A stretch of 12,927 bases of DNA from Planctomycetaceae bacterium (GTDB lineage: Bacteria; Planctomycetota; Planctomycetia; Pirellulales; Thermoguttaceae). Location: positions 1 through 12,927 of the forward strand of contig JAITQJ010000385.1 of the NCBI GenBank assembly GCA_031288955.1, given 5' to 3'. The position numbers and the translations under genes are program-made. The notes below the pieces were generated by a model. That model was not told the DNA's origin. It was given only the letters and a program-made list of their open reading frames with translations, and did no database searches. Positions within the stretch are counted from its first letter, which is position 1, and every line of letters starts with the position of its first letter. This document shows, in pieces, positions 1-7,030 of this stretch.

Positions 1-16
1 TTCATTTTGACTGATT

Positions 17-2188
17 TTATGCCTCTTGCTCAATGACCTCTTTCAGTTCTGCGTTTTCGATGATTTCCTTTTCGAGAAGACGAACAGTCAAACGCTCCAA
101 TATCTGCCGCTTCTCGTTAAGCAATGTCCGCGTCCTATCGAACAGATTGTCTAATATCGAACGAATTTCCTGGTCAATCTCTCTCGCCGTTGCTTCACTG
201 TGTTGACGCTGCTGCGGAAAACCTTCGCCGAGAAAACTCGCCCGCGGATTATCCCGAAATGTTATCCGTCCCAGTCGGCTCATTCCAAAATCCATCACCA
301 TTCCCCGCGCAATGTCCGTCGCCCGTTCCAAGTCGTTTTGCGCACCAGTCGATACCGCGTCAAACTCCATCTCTTCGGCAATCGTTCCCGCAAGCAAGGT
401 CTGTATCCGCGCTTCCAATTCCTTCTGCGTCATCAAGTACCGGTCGTCTTCCGGTCTTTGCAATGTATAACCCAATGCCGCCAAGCCGCGGGGAATTATC
501 GAAACCTTATGTACCGGGTCGCTGTTGGGCGTAAAATAGGCTGCCAGAGCGTGACCACATTCGTGTACCGCTATCCGCCGCTTCTCATCCGGTCGAATAA
601 CACGCTGTTTCTTTTGCAAGCCCGTCGTTACCCGCTCCACTCCCTCGGTGAACTCCGCCATCGTTACGGAATTCTTGCCCCCCCGTGCTGCTAATAACGC
701 CGCTTCATTGACCAATGCCGCCAAGTCCGCCCCAACAAAACCCGACGTTATCGACGCTATTTCTTTCAGGTTAATGTTTTTATCAAGTTTAATGTTTTTG
801 ATATGCACTTTCAAAATAGCTTCCCGACCAGCCAAATCAGGGCGGTCAACCAACACTTGCCGGTCAAATCGACCGGGACGCATTAAAGCGGAGTCAAGAA
901 TTTCCGGTCGGTTCGTTGCCGCCATCACAATGATTCCTGAATTCGTGCCGAATCCGTCCATCTCGACAAGCAAAGCGTTAAGCGTTTGTTCCCGTTCGTC
1001 GTGTCCGCCGACTGAACCCGCTCCCCGTGCTTTGCCTAGAGCATCGAGTTCGTCGATAAAAATGATGCACGGATTCCGCCGCTTCGCCTGGTCAAACAAA
1101 TCCCTGACCCGCGCCGCACCGACACCAACGTACAACTCGACGAAGTCCGAACCGGACAAGGAATAAAACGGCACACCGGCTTCACCGGCAACGGCTTTGG
1201 CGAGTAACGTTTTGCCGGTACCCGGAGGACCGACGAGCAGCACACCTCTTGGAATACGTCCGCCGAGTGCCTGAAACTTTTGCGGCATTTTCAGGAAGTC
1301 CACGATTTCCTTTAATTCATCAACGGATTCCTCGACACCGGCAACATCGTTGAACGTAATGTTAATATCTTCCTGCGTTATCAATCGTCCCCGGCTTCTA
1401 TTAAACGCCATTGCCCCGCCGCCGATGCCGCGTATCATAAAGAATGTTATTGCCATAAAGCCGATAAACATCAGCAGCCAGATGCCGTTTTCCTGCCAAA
1501 ACGATGGAGAGCCGACACTGCGGAAAGAAAAGCCGCTCTGCTGCAAACGGCGGAGGATAATTTCGTCGGCATTGGCAAAGCCCCGCCGTCCGCAGGTTAT
1601 CGGGTATCTTGCGATAGGCTTTTCGGGAACGACCTCTTTGCCGTCATTGCTGCCGTCTTTTCTCACTTGTGACAAAACTTGCCGGGTTGCGGTTGCATAG
1701 ATTTCATATTCACCGACGGTGATACCGGCTAGGTTTGAGTATCGGACACTTCGGATAGTTTTGCCGGCGGATTCTGTGATGATAATATGCGGGTCGAAAT
1801 TTTCCGCCGTTGCCGGTCCTTGCTCGACGAGTTCCATAAACTTGTCGAAGGGCAGGTCGCTGCCGGTTTGTCCGGCGTTAAACATTGACATCAACAGCAT
1901 TGCGGACGCAACAACGAGAACGACAAAAGCGACGTTGGACGTGATACCGTCTTGCGGCAGTTTAGGGATTTTTGTTTTTTTCGGAGCGTTGCGGGACGCA
2001 GAATTCGGGTCATCTGCTGCCGGTGCCTTTTCACTTTTTTCGGGAACGCTGGAATCGTCTTCAATCGACAATTCAGGTTCTTCATTTTCAGATTCGTTCT
2101 TTTTTCTATCGAGAAGGATTTGAATATCCTTTTGAAAATCGCTCGGTTCGTCGTTCGTTTCTTGTTTAACTGATTCGTTATCGTTCAT
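17..2188 (-). CDS. ftsH: ATP-dependent zinc metalloprotease FtsH
   Basis: Membrane-anchored AAA+ protease that unfolds and degrades misassembled membrane proteins and some soluble regulators, working as a hexamer at the inner membrane. The 723 residues read in order: an acidic, low-complexity cytoplasmic N-terminus (1-80), TM1 (about 85-104), a periplasmic region of about 130 residues, TM2 (about 236-254), the AAA module and the peptidase. Walker A GPPGTGKT is at 320-327, Walker B IIFIDE at 375-380, and the second region of homology with arginine fingers R437/R440 ends near 443. The zinc site is HECGH (542-546), with D619 in TGAQNDLERA as the likely third ligand. The pore loop reads ELYVGVGA, with Tyr where E. 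coli has Phe. E. coli FtsH is about 644 residues; the extra length lies in the N-terminus and the periplasmic part. The ATG at 2188 lacks a clear Shine-Dalgarno but sits about 25 bases below a good promoter. The gene is divergent from the propeller gene. Identity is secure. Confidence 0.97.
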   Translation of the reverse strand: MNDNESVKQETNDEPSDFQKDIQILLDRKKNESENEEPELSIEDDSSVPEKSEKAPAADDPNSASRNAPKKTKIPKLPQDGITSNVAFVVLVVASAMLLMSMFNAGQTGSDLPFDKFMELVEQGPATAENFDPHIIITESAGKTIRSVRYSNLAGITVGEYEIYATATRQVLSQVRKDGSNDGKEVVPEKPIARYPITCGRRGFANADEIILRRLQQSGFSFRSVGSPSFWQENGIWLLMFIGFMAITFFMIRGIGGGAMAFNRSRGRLITQEDINITFNDVAGVEESVDELKEIVDFLKMPQKFQALGGRIPRGVLLVGPPGTGKTLLAKAVAGEAGVPFYSLSGSDFVELYVGVGAARVRDLFDQAKRRNPCIIFIDELDALGKARGAGSVGGHDEREQTLNALLVEMDGFGTNSGIIVMAATNRPEILDSALMRPGRFDRQVLVDRPDLAGREAILKVHIKNIKLDKNINLKEIASITSGFVGADLAALVNEAALLAARGGKNSVTMAEFTEGVERVTTGLQKKQRVIRPDEKRRIAVHECGHALAAYFTPNSDPVHKVSIIPRGLAALGYTLQRPEDDRYLMTQKELEARIQTLLAGTIAEEMEFDAVSTGAQNDLERATDIARGMVMDFGMSRLGRITFRDNPRASFLGEGFPQQRQHSEATAREIDQEIRSILDNLFDRTRTLLNEKRQILERLTVRLLEKEIIENAELKEVIEQEA

Positions 2189-2220
2189 TGGAAAACACGT
2201 GACAATTTTACGGACATTTC

Positions 2221-2248
2221 ATTTTAACACACTTCGGCGAATTTTCAA
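2221..2248 (-). promoter_or_regulatory. Predicted sigma-70 promoter of ftsH
   Basis: On the minus strand TTGAAA (2248-2243) and TAAAAT (2226-2221) are separated by 16 bases. The predicted transcription start is near 2214, giving a leader of roughly 25 bases before the ftsH ATG. It lies back to back with the weaker candidate for the rightward propeller gene. Prediction is from sequence match only. Confidence 0.5.
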
Positions 2249-2259
2249 AGGCGATACTC

Positions 2260-2287
2260 TTGAAAAAGAGATATTCTTTGTTAAACT
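2260..2287 (+). promoter_or_regulatory. Possible promoter of the propeller gene
   Basis: TTGAAA (2260-2265), a 16-base spacer and TAAACT (2282-2287) would start transcription at about 2294, almost on the ATG at 2295. That would make a leaderless or near-leaderless message, consistent with no Shine-Dalgarno being visible. The -10 is weak, so this is tentative. Confidence 0.3.
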
Positions 2288-2294
2288 GTATTGT

Positions 2295-3566
2295 ATGATA
2301 GTGAAATGTATATCATTCCTAATTGTAATACCGTTATTTGCCGGTACGCTTGCGGCACAGGAAGCAGAACAATGGTGCCGGTTTCGCGGTCCCAACGGTC
2401 AGGGAACCGCAGCGGCAGTTGGTCTGCCCGTTAAATGGTCGGAAACCGAAAATATCGCCTGGAAAACCGCCATCCCCGGTACCGGCTGGTCGTCGCCGAT
2501 TGTTTGGAATGACCGCATATTTTTGACTTCAACTACCAGCGAAGGGAAGGAATGTCACGTATTCGCCCTTGACCGAAAAACCGGAAAGATTCTCTGGGAC
2601 AAAATTATCTTTACTCAAGTACCGGAACAAAAGCATCCCCGCAATTCTTACGCAACCCCGACTCCTGTTACGGACGGTAAACTCGTGTACGTTGTTTTTG
2701 CTGCCGGCGGTTTTGCCGCCCTTGATTTCGACGGCAATACCGTTTGGACGAAAAACATACATTATTATTCGCATCACGGACTCGCTACTTCACCGATATT
2801 GTACAAAAATCTGTTGATATTTGCCGTCAATCCGAGCAGCCGCGAAGAACCTGTACGGCTCGGCTGGCAACTCCCTTGGGACAAATCGTATCTGTTAGCG
2901 TTAGACAAAACAACCGGCGAGGAACGCTGGCGGGGAAAACGGGGAATGTCGCGCATCGGTCATTCGACACCGGTCATCATCAACGTTAACGGAAAAGACC
3001 AGATGCTTTCGCCTGCCGGTGATGTTGTGCAGAGTTTCAATCCAGACAACGGCGAACTGATTTGGACGGTGCAGAGCAGCGGTGAACCGGCGGTACCGAC
3101 GGCGGCGTTCGGCGGCGGTTTGGTGTTTATGGCAAATATGCCCAGCGATGCGATTCGGGGTATCAAGCCGGACGGCAAGGGCGATTGTACGGCGACACAT
3201 ATTGCTTGGGAACAGAAGCGGAACGTGCCGACAATGGCATCGTTTTTGTATGTTAAACCGTGCCTCTATACCGCGTGTGATAACGGCAGTTTTTCGGCTT
3301 ATGATGCGGCGACGGGCGAATTTTTATGGCAGAAGCGGCTTGGCAGTCCGTTGAATTCATCACCGGTTTATGCCGACGGCAAAATTTATGTTACAGCGGA
3401 GTCGGGAGCGGTAACGGTACTGAAGCCGAACGCCGATGTAAAGAAGACGGCGGAAGTCTTGGCAACGAACGAAATCGGCGAACAGTACGTTTTAGCAACG
3501 CCGGCGGTAACAGGTAATCAACTCCTTCTCCGTACCGAAACCGAACTCTGGTGTATTGGAAAGTAA
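2295..3566 (+). CDS. Secreted PQQ-like (BamB-type) beta-propeller protein
   Basis: Predicted exported beta-propeller of 423 residues. The frame is open from ATG 2199, but I chose ATG 2295 because it places a hydrophobic signal peptide (MIVKCISFLIVIPLFAG, with likely cleavage near AA|QEAE) at the N-terminus; GTG 2301 is also possible. The mature protein opens with WCRFRGPNGQG, a signature seen in many planctomycete PQQ-binding-like repeat proteins. It then carries repeated blades with the pattern ALD-x-x-TG-x-x-x-W: ALDRKTGKILW, ALDFDGNTVW, ALDKTTGEERW, FNPDNGELIW and YDAATGEFLW. These are the pyrrolo-quinoline-quinone-like blades also found in BamB and quinoprotein dehydrogenases. No dehydrogenase catalytic domain or haem motif is present, so enzymatic activity is not supported; a scaffold or binding role in the periplasm is an inference. 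It sits between divergent ftsH and co-directional argF with no functional link visible. Confidence 0.85.
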   Translation: MIVKCISFLIVIPLFAGTLAAQEAEQWCRFRGPNGQGTAAAVGLPVKWSETENIAWKTAIPGTGWSSPIVWNDRIFLTSTTSEGKECHVFALDRKTGKILWDKIIFTQVPEQKHPRNSYATPTPVTDGKLVYVVFAAGGFAALDFDGNTVWTKNIHYYSHHGLATSPILYKNLLIFAVNPSSREEPVRLGWQLPWDKSYLLALDKTTGEERWRGKRGMSRIGHSTPVIINVNGKDQMLSPAGDVVQSFNPDNGELIWTVQSSGEPAVPTAAFGGGLVFMANMPSDAIRGIKPDGKGDCTATHIAWEQKRNVPTMASFLYVKPCLYTACDNGSFSAYDAATGEFLWQKRLGSPLNSSPVYADGKIYVTAESGAVTVLKPNADVKKTAEVLATNEIGEQYVLATPAVTGNQLLLRTETELWCIGK

Positions 3567-3591
3567 TGCGGTACTGCCGCTGGCGGGGCTA

Positions 3592-3620
3592 TCGACAAGA
3601 CAAATGGAATCGGGTATAAT
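3592..3620 (+). promoter_or_regulatory. Predicted sigma-70 promoter of argF
   Basis: TCGACA (3592-3597), a 17-base spacer and a perfect TATAAT (3615-3620). The predicted start is near 3627, leaving a leader of about 32 bases. The downstream ACGGCTTG (3622-3629) and GTTAGACTAT (3651-3660, overlapping the ATG) recur in the promoter of the membrane-protein operon at 6849-6886. No ARG-box-like palindrome was recognised. Confidence 0.65.
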
Positions 3621-3658
3621 TACGGCTTGTTTTTCATTTTTTGCCTTATCGTTAGACT

Positions 3659-4585
3659 ATGCGGCATTTCATTACCATCAATGATGTCAGGACTGCGGAA
3701 CTGCAACGGATTCTCGAATTAGCCGAAGCAATGAAACGCGACCTGAAAAGCGGAAAGCGTCCGCTGCATCTCGCTGGAAAAATGCTCGGAATGGTTTTTG
3801 AAAAGCCGTCGCTGCGGACGCGCGTCAGTTTTCAAACCGGTATGTTCCAACTCGGCGGAAGTGCAATGTTTCTCAGCAACGAAATCGGTTTCGGCAAACG
3901 GGAATCGGTCAAAGATATTTCCGAAGTGTTGAGTTCGATGGTTGATGCAATAATGTTCCGGGCGATGAAACACCAGAGCGTTTTAGATGTTGCAAAATAC
4001 AGCCGTTGTCCGGTTGTTAACGGTTTGACTGACCTGTCTCATCCCTGTCAGGCACTGGCGGATGTGATGACGGTATATGAAGTGTTCGGGCAACTGCAAG
4101 GTGTAAAAATTGCCTGGGTCGGCGACGCAAACAACGTCGCTGCCAGTTTGTTGCAGACGGCGGCGAAATTAGGCATCAAGATGTCCATAGCGGCACCGGC
4201 GAAGTTTCAGTTTGAAGCGTCGGCAGTAAAAACGCTGCTTACCGAAAAACCGTTTTCCGGTTTTGACCTGGAATTGACGGACAATCCGCATCAGGCGGTT
4301 CAGGATGCTCACGCTGTTTTCACCGATGTTTGGGTTAGTATGGGGCAGGAGTCAGAAGAAGAGGAGCGAAAAAAGATTTTTGCTCCGTATCAGGTGAATA
4401 CGGCGTTGATGCGTCAGGCTCGAAAGGACGCTATTTTTCTTCATTGTCTTCCGGCGCGGCGCGGCTTGGAGGTAACAGACGAGGTTATTGATTCGCCGCA
4501 GAGCAAAGTGATTCAGGAAGCCGAAAACCGCTTGCACGCCCAAAAAGGATTGCTTGTCTGGCTTCTCAATGAAGCCAACGGGTAA
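3659..4585 (+). CDS. argF: Ornithine carbamoyltransferase
   Basis: Cytoplasmic enzyme of arginine biosynthesis: carbamoyl phosphate plus L-ornithine gives L-citrulline and phosphate, normally as a homotrimer. The 308-residue length is typical. Visible motifs: the carbamoyl-phosphate loop SLRTR (51-55, the family's STRT variant), R101 and H105 in FRAMKH, HPCQ (128-131), a nucleotide-fold-like GDANNV (155-160), the ornithine loop DVWVSMGQE (223-231) and the catalytic HCLPARRG (262-269). HPCQ, SMG and HCLPA together favour ornithine over aspartate carbamoyltransferase. The start ATG has no clear Shine-Dalgarno, but the N-terminus (RHFITINDV) matches the family start. No other arg gene is in the window. 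It converges on the phosphoesterase gene, with only 18 bases between the two stops and no convincing terminator. It appears intact. Confidence 0.96.
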   Translation: MRHFITINDVRTAELQRILELAEAMKRDLKSGKRPLHLAGKMLGMVFEKPSLRTRVSFQTGMFQLGGSAMFLSNEIGFGKRESVKDISEVLSSMVDAIMFRAMKHQSVLDVAKYSRCPVVNGLTDLSHPCQALADVMTVYEVFGQLQGVKIAWVGDANNVAASLLQTAAKLGIKMSIAAPAKFQFEASAVKTLLTEKPFSGFDLELTDNPHQAVQDAHAVFTDVWVSMGQESEEEERKKIFAPYQVNTALMRQARKDAIFLHCLPARRGLEVTDEVIDSPQSKVIQEAENRLHAQKGLLVWLLNEANG

Positions 4586-4603
4586 AGATACAAAGCAGCG
4601 GCA

Positions 4604-5845
4604 TCAAAGACCGGCAGCACTAATCGGCTCTGATTGATTGCCGAACGAGTCAACGGCTCGAACGCTGATTTGGTACGGCAGAGCAGCCGGCAAATCCTTA
4701 AACTTCACCGTCAGTGTCTTCGGCATATCGCTGTTGAGATAGAACTGCGAAAACGTCCGGTTCGATGCCGCAGTCTTACCGTCCTTCACAACTTCAACGA
4801 GGTAATTATGTACAACCTCATTATCCGCTGCCTGCGGAAATGTTACCGCAACTTCTTTTTCGCCGGTTCTTTTTACGGCAATTTTCGCATCCTCCGCAAA
4901 TGCCGGCGCAGGCAGACCGTTACGGTTTTTGTAATGGAATTGACTGCCGTCGTGCGGGGCGGCAAGTGTCCAGTTCGGCAGTATCTTTTCGTTACGGCAA
5001 GTATCCCAACGCTCAATATCAACGCTTCCGCTGTCTAATACGGTTAAAATAAGTCCTTCGGTAACTTTTTCGTTGTTTTCAGGATGAATGCCGATGGTCA
5101 ACTTTTCGTACTCTTCGACTCCGCTGTACGTTGTCGAACCATCATTGATTGCCGTAAATTTGTCCTGATGAATCGACCGCGGGTCGCCCACCGGCAAATG
5201 CGAATGTCCTGAAAAAACGACCGCCTGCGGATACTGATTTAATATGCCCTTGAATTTTTCTATTCCCCAGCGTACCGAACCATAACAGGTGTCCTTCGGC
5301 GGAACGTGGATAAAAACGAACACCGGTTTACCGGCATATTTCGCCGCTGCATCGGCAAGTTTTTCCTTCAAAAACAGTTGCGACTCTTCGGTGTAACTAT
5401 TCGGATTTTTCCAATTATTGTCATTCATACTGACCGTGATGAACGGATAGCCTTTGATTTCGATATACTGGTGAATCGGCTGCTTTAATTTTTCGGAAAA
5501 TAAAGGAATTGCCTTCCCGCCGGAACCGGTATCGTGATTGCCGAGCAGGAAGTAAGGACGGATACCTTCAGGAACGAGCGTTTTGTCAGCGAACATTGCC
5601 GCAACCCGGTCAAACTCTTCCGGTTTAGCACTTTGGGTGAGGTCGCCGACAACGAAAACCGCATCAACCGTTGGAGTTTTGCTCAACAGATTTTTCAACG
5701 CTCTGGGAACTTTTACTTTTGCCCATTCGCCTACCTTATTTTCGATATGAATGTCCGAAATGACGGCAAAGCGGGGCAAGTCCGCCGCCGGCAACGCGCC
5801 GGTTAAAACGGCAAAAATAACAAGGATTGTGTGAATGTGTTTCAT
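4604..5845 (-). CDS. Secreted calcineurin-like metallophosphoesterase
   Basis: Predicted exported phosphoesterase of 413 residues. An N-terminal signal peptide (residues 1-20, MKHIHTILVIFAVLTGALPA) precedes a calcineurin-like fold with the full set of two-metal ligands: D31/H33 (SDIH), D68 (VVGDLT), N103/H104 (LGNHD), H180 (FIHVPP) and H214/H216 (SGHSH). The last ~110 residues (about 300-413) look like a fibronectin type III or similar beta-sandwich, with the ending YQISVRAVDSFGNQSE. Such secreted enzymes act on phosphomono- or diesters outside the cytoplasm; the substrate cannot be read from the sequence. Its ATG lies 3 bases after the stop of the upstream membrane-protein gene and has no Shine-Dalgarno of its own, so translational coupling is likely. 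The two products may act at the same envelope site (inference). Confidence 0.88.
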   Translation of the reverse strand: MKHIHTILVIFAVLTGALPAADLPRFAVISDIHIENKVGEWAKVKVPRALKNLLSKTPTVDAVFVVGDLTQSAKPEEFDRVAAMFADKTLVPEGIRPYFLLGNHDTGSGGKAIPLFSEKLKQPIHQYIEIKGYPFITVSMNDNNWKNPNSYTEESQLFLKEKLADAAAKYAGKPVFVFIHVPPKDTCYGSVRWGIEKFKGILNQYPQAVVFSGHSHLPVGDPRSIHQDKFTAINDGSTTYSGVEEYEKLTIGIHPENNEKVTEGLILTVLDSGSVDIERWDTCRNEKILPNWTLAAPHDGSQFHYKNRNGLPAPAFAEDAKIAVKRTGEKEVAVTFPQAADNEVVHNYLVEVVKDGKTAASNRTFSQFYLNSDMPKTLTVKFKDLPAALPYQISVRAVDSFGNQSEPISAAGL

Positions 5846-5848
5846 TTT

Positions 5849-6820
5849 TTATGTTATAGCCGAAAGCGTTTCAGTCTTTACTTCTTTTACCCGATAGACT
5901 TCGTTAAATGGCGTTGCATCAACACTGCGGCGAAGCAGCAGATAAATTGCCGTACTGCTCGTCCAGAACCACGAAAAACAATAGACAAGCGGAATTTCCA
6001 AAACAACGCCGCGCCACAAACAGCCCGGTCCATCGTACACCGGATACCCGCAAATGTCAAACGTCAAAAAAGAAACGGCTGATGTAAAAATCCAGACAAT
6101 ACCATAACCAATGCAGCCGAGAACCGCACAATAAAGCCAGTAAAAAACGTAATGCAGCGGACGCTGATACAGATACGAAAACATTCGGCTAATCGCATCG
6201 TAACCGTCTGCTCCTTCAACGCAAACGGCGGCAAACATCAGCATCCAGCCGAAAACTAAACCGACTGCCAACACGGCAGCAAAAAAAGCAAAGAGCATTG
6301 GAACCGGCAAAAACAGAGCAACGCCAGTATTAACGTACGTCAGCCAAACGGCAATTTTTACCGGCAATAAACAGCAGAGAATCCCGATGATGAGGATAAC
6401 AACGGAACTGATTAAACCGAGTCCGCGCTGCCGTAAAAAACGGAACTGATTGCCCAGTGATTCGCTTTCATCGTTTGTCAAACGGACGGCAGCCGTTCGG
6501 ACAATCATTGACCCGAAAAGTATCCAGACGAGATAAACTGCCGTCCAGGCGGCAATCCGGCAGACGGTGCAGCAGTCCGCAGCAACGGTCATATACGGTA
6601 TTTTAATGCCGCCGATTTTGTATTCGCCAAAAGATACCGATTCTCCGAGGATAGCCAGGACGATGACCGTCAGCAGGCAGCCGCAAAATGCAGGCAGCAT
6701 TGTCCGCAGACCGAGCGAGATATTGAACACACGCAGCAACAGAACGACGGGGATCAACTCCTGCCAATCAATTCTCCGTATCGTACCTTCGCCAATATCG
6801 TGCATCGTTTCCGTTGTCAT
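5849..6820 (-). CDS. Polytopic membrane protein of unknown function
   Basis: A 323-residue hydrophobic protein with about six predicted membrane segments, roughly at 40-58, 85-108, 133-158, 165-200 (long, perhaps two passes), 222-252 and 272-292. Short charged loops lie between them, for example around 115-132 (NDESESLGNQFRFLRQRG). There is no signal peptide and no recognisable transporter or enzyme motif. The tail (TAIYLLLRRSVDATPFNEVY) resembles the C-terminus of conserved hypothetical membrane proteins I associate with planctomycetes; that memory-based link is the only family clue. It is the first gene of a two-gene operon with the secreted phosphoesterase (TAA, AAA, ATG junction). The start ATG lacks a good Shine-Dalgarno; a perfect TATAAT lies about 60 bases upstream. 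The sequence gives no function. Confidence 0.8.
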   Translation of the reverse strand: MTTETMHDIGEGTIRRIDWQELIPVVLLLRVFNISLGLRTMLPAFCGCLLTVIVLAILGESVSFGEYKIGGIKIPYMTVAADCCTVCRIAAWTAVYLVWILFGSMIVRTAAVRLTNDESESLGNQFRFLRQRGLGLISSVVILIIGILCCLLPVKIAVWLTYVNTGVALFLPVPMLFAFFAAVLAVGLVFGWMLMFAAVCVEGADGYDAISRMFSYLYQRPLHYVFYWLYCAVLGCIGYGIVWIFTSAVSFLTFDICGYPVYDGPGCLWRGVVLEIPLVYCFSWFWTSSTAIYLLLRRSVDATPFNEVYRVKEVKTETLSAIT

Positions 6821-6880
6821 AACCGTTTTTTGCTGAAATAGTTTAGCGATAGTCTAACATATGCCGCGCAAGCAAGCCGT

Positions 6881-6910
6881 ATTATACTGTTTTCCGTTTG
6901 AAAATGTACC
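6881..6910 (-). promoter_or_regulatory. Predicted promoter of the membrane-protein/phosphoesterase operon
   Basis: On the minus strand a perfect TATAAT (6886-6881) is preceded, after 18 bases, by a weak GGTACA. It is followed directly by ACGGCTTG (6880-6873) and then GTTAGACTAT (6858-6849), both also found downstream of the argF TATAAT. The leader would be about 50 bases. Confidence 0.45.
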
Positions 6911-6924
6911 CCCTGTTGCCGAAT

Positions 6925-6951
6925 CTTCAGAGCCGCAATCTTGCGTTAGCG
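6925..6951 (+). repeat. Left copy of cassette-flanking inverted repeat
   Basis: CTTCAGAGCCGCAATC (6925-6940) is the exact reverse complement of 7824-7839. It runs into a palindrome-like core, CGCAATCTTGCGTTAGCG (6934-6951), with a small CGCA/TGCG stem (6934-6937 and 6942-6945). Read on the + strand, this core matches the core of the right copy (7813-7830) at 15 of 18 positions. The copy lies between the two divergent promoters of the 6821-7030 intergenic region. Confidence 0.7.
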
Positions 6952-6976
6952 TTTCTGAAATATCCTCGTTTTTTGT

Positions 6977-7005
6977 TTGACAAGGCGTTTTGTGAAGTGT
7001 ACAAT
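6977..7005 (+). promoter_or_regulatory. Near-consensus sigma-70 promoter of the nuclease-like gene
   Basis: A perfect TTGACA (6977-6982), an optimal 17-base spacer and TACAAT (7000-7005) form the closest match to a sigma-70 promoter in the window. The predicted start is near 7012, giving a leader of about 19 bases that includes the Shine-Dalgarno AGGAT (7020-7024), 6 bases before the ATG. Confidence 0.75.
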
Positions 7006-7030
7006 GCGATTGTCTTATTAGGATAAAACG

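Noticed and set aside
124..1166. Long plus-strand open frames opposite ftsH (up to 172 codons)
   Set aside because: They lie antisense to an unambiguous FtsH, have no domain-like composition and no ribosome-binding sites; they are shadows of its codon bias.
2199..2294. N-terminal extension of the propeller gene from ATG 2199
   Set aside because: It would bury the signal peptide 32 residues in and overlaps the ftsH promoter, so the start at 2295 is preferred.
3567..3591. GCGG-loop-CCGC hairpin just after the propeller gene stop as a terminator
   Set aside because: The stem is only 4 bp and no T-run follows; not supportable as an intrinsic terminator.
4586..4603. Shared terminator between convergent argF and phosphoesterase genes
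   Set aside because: The 18-base gap contains no stem with flanking T-runs on either strand.
6861..6980. 39-codon plus-strand frame starting MPRKQAVLYCF
   Set aside because: It overlaps the leftward operon promoter, the repeat copy and the -35 box of the nuclease-like gene, and has no Shine-Dalgarno; probably chance.
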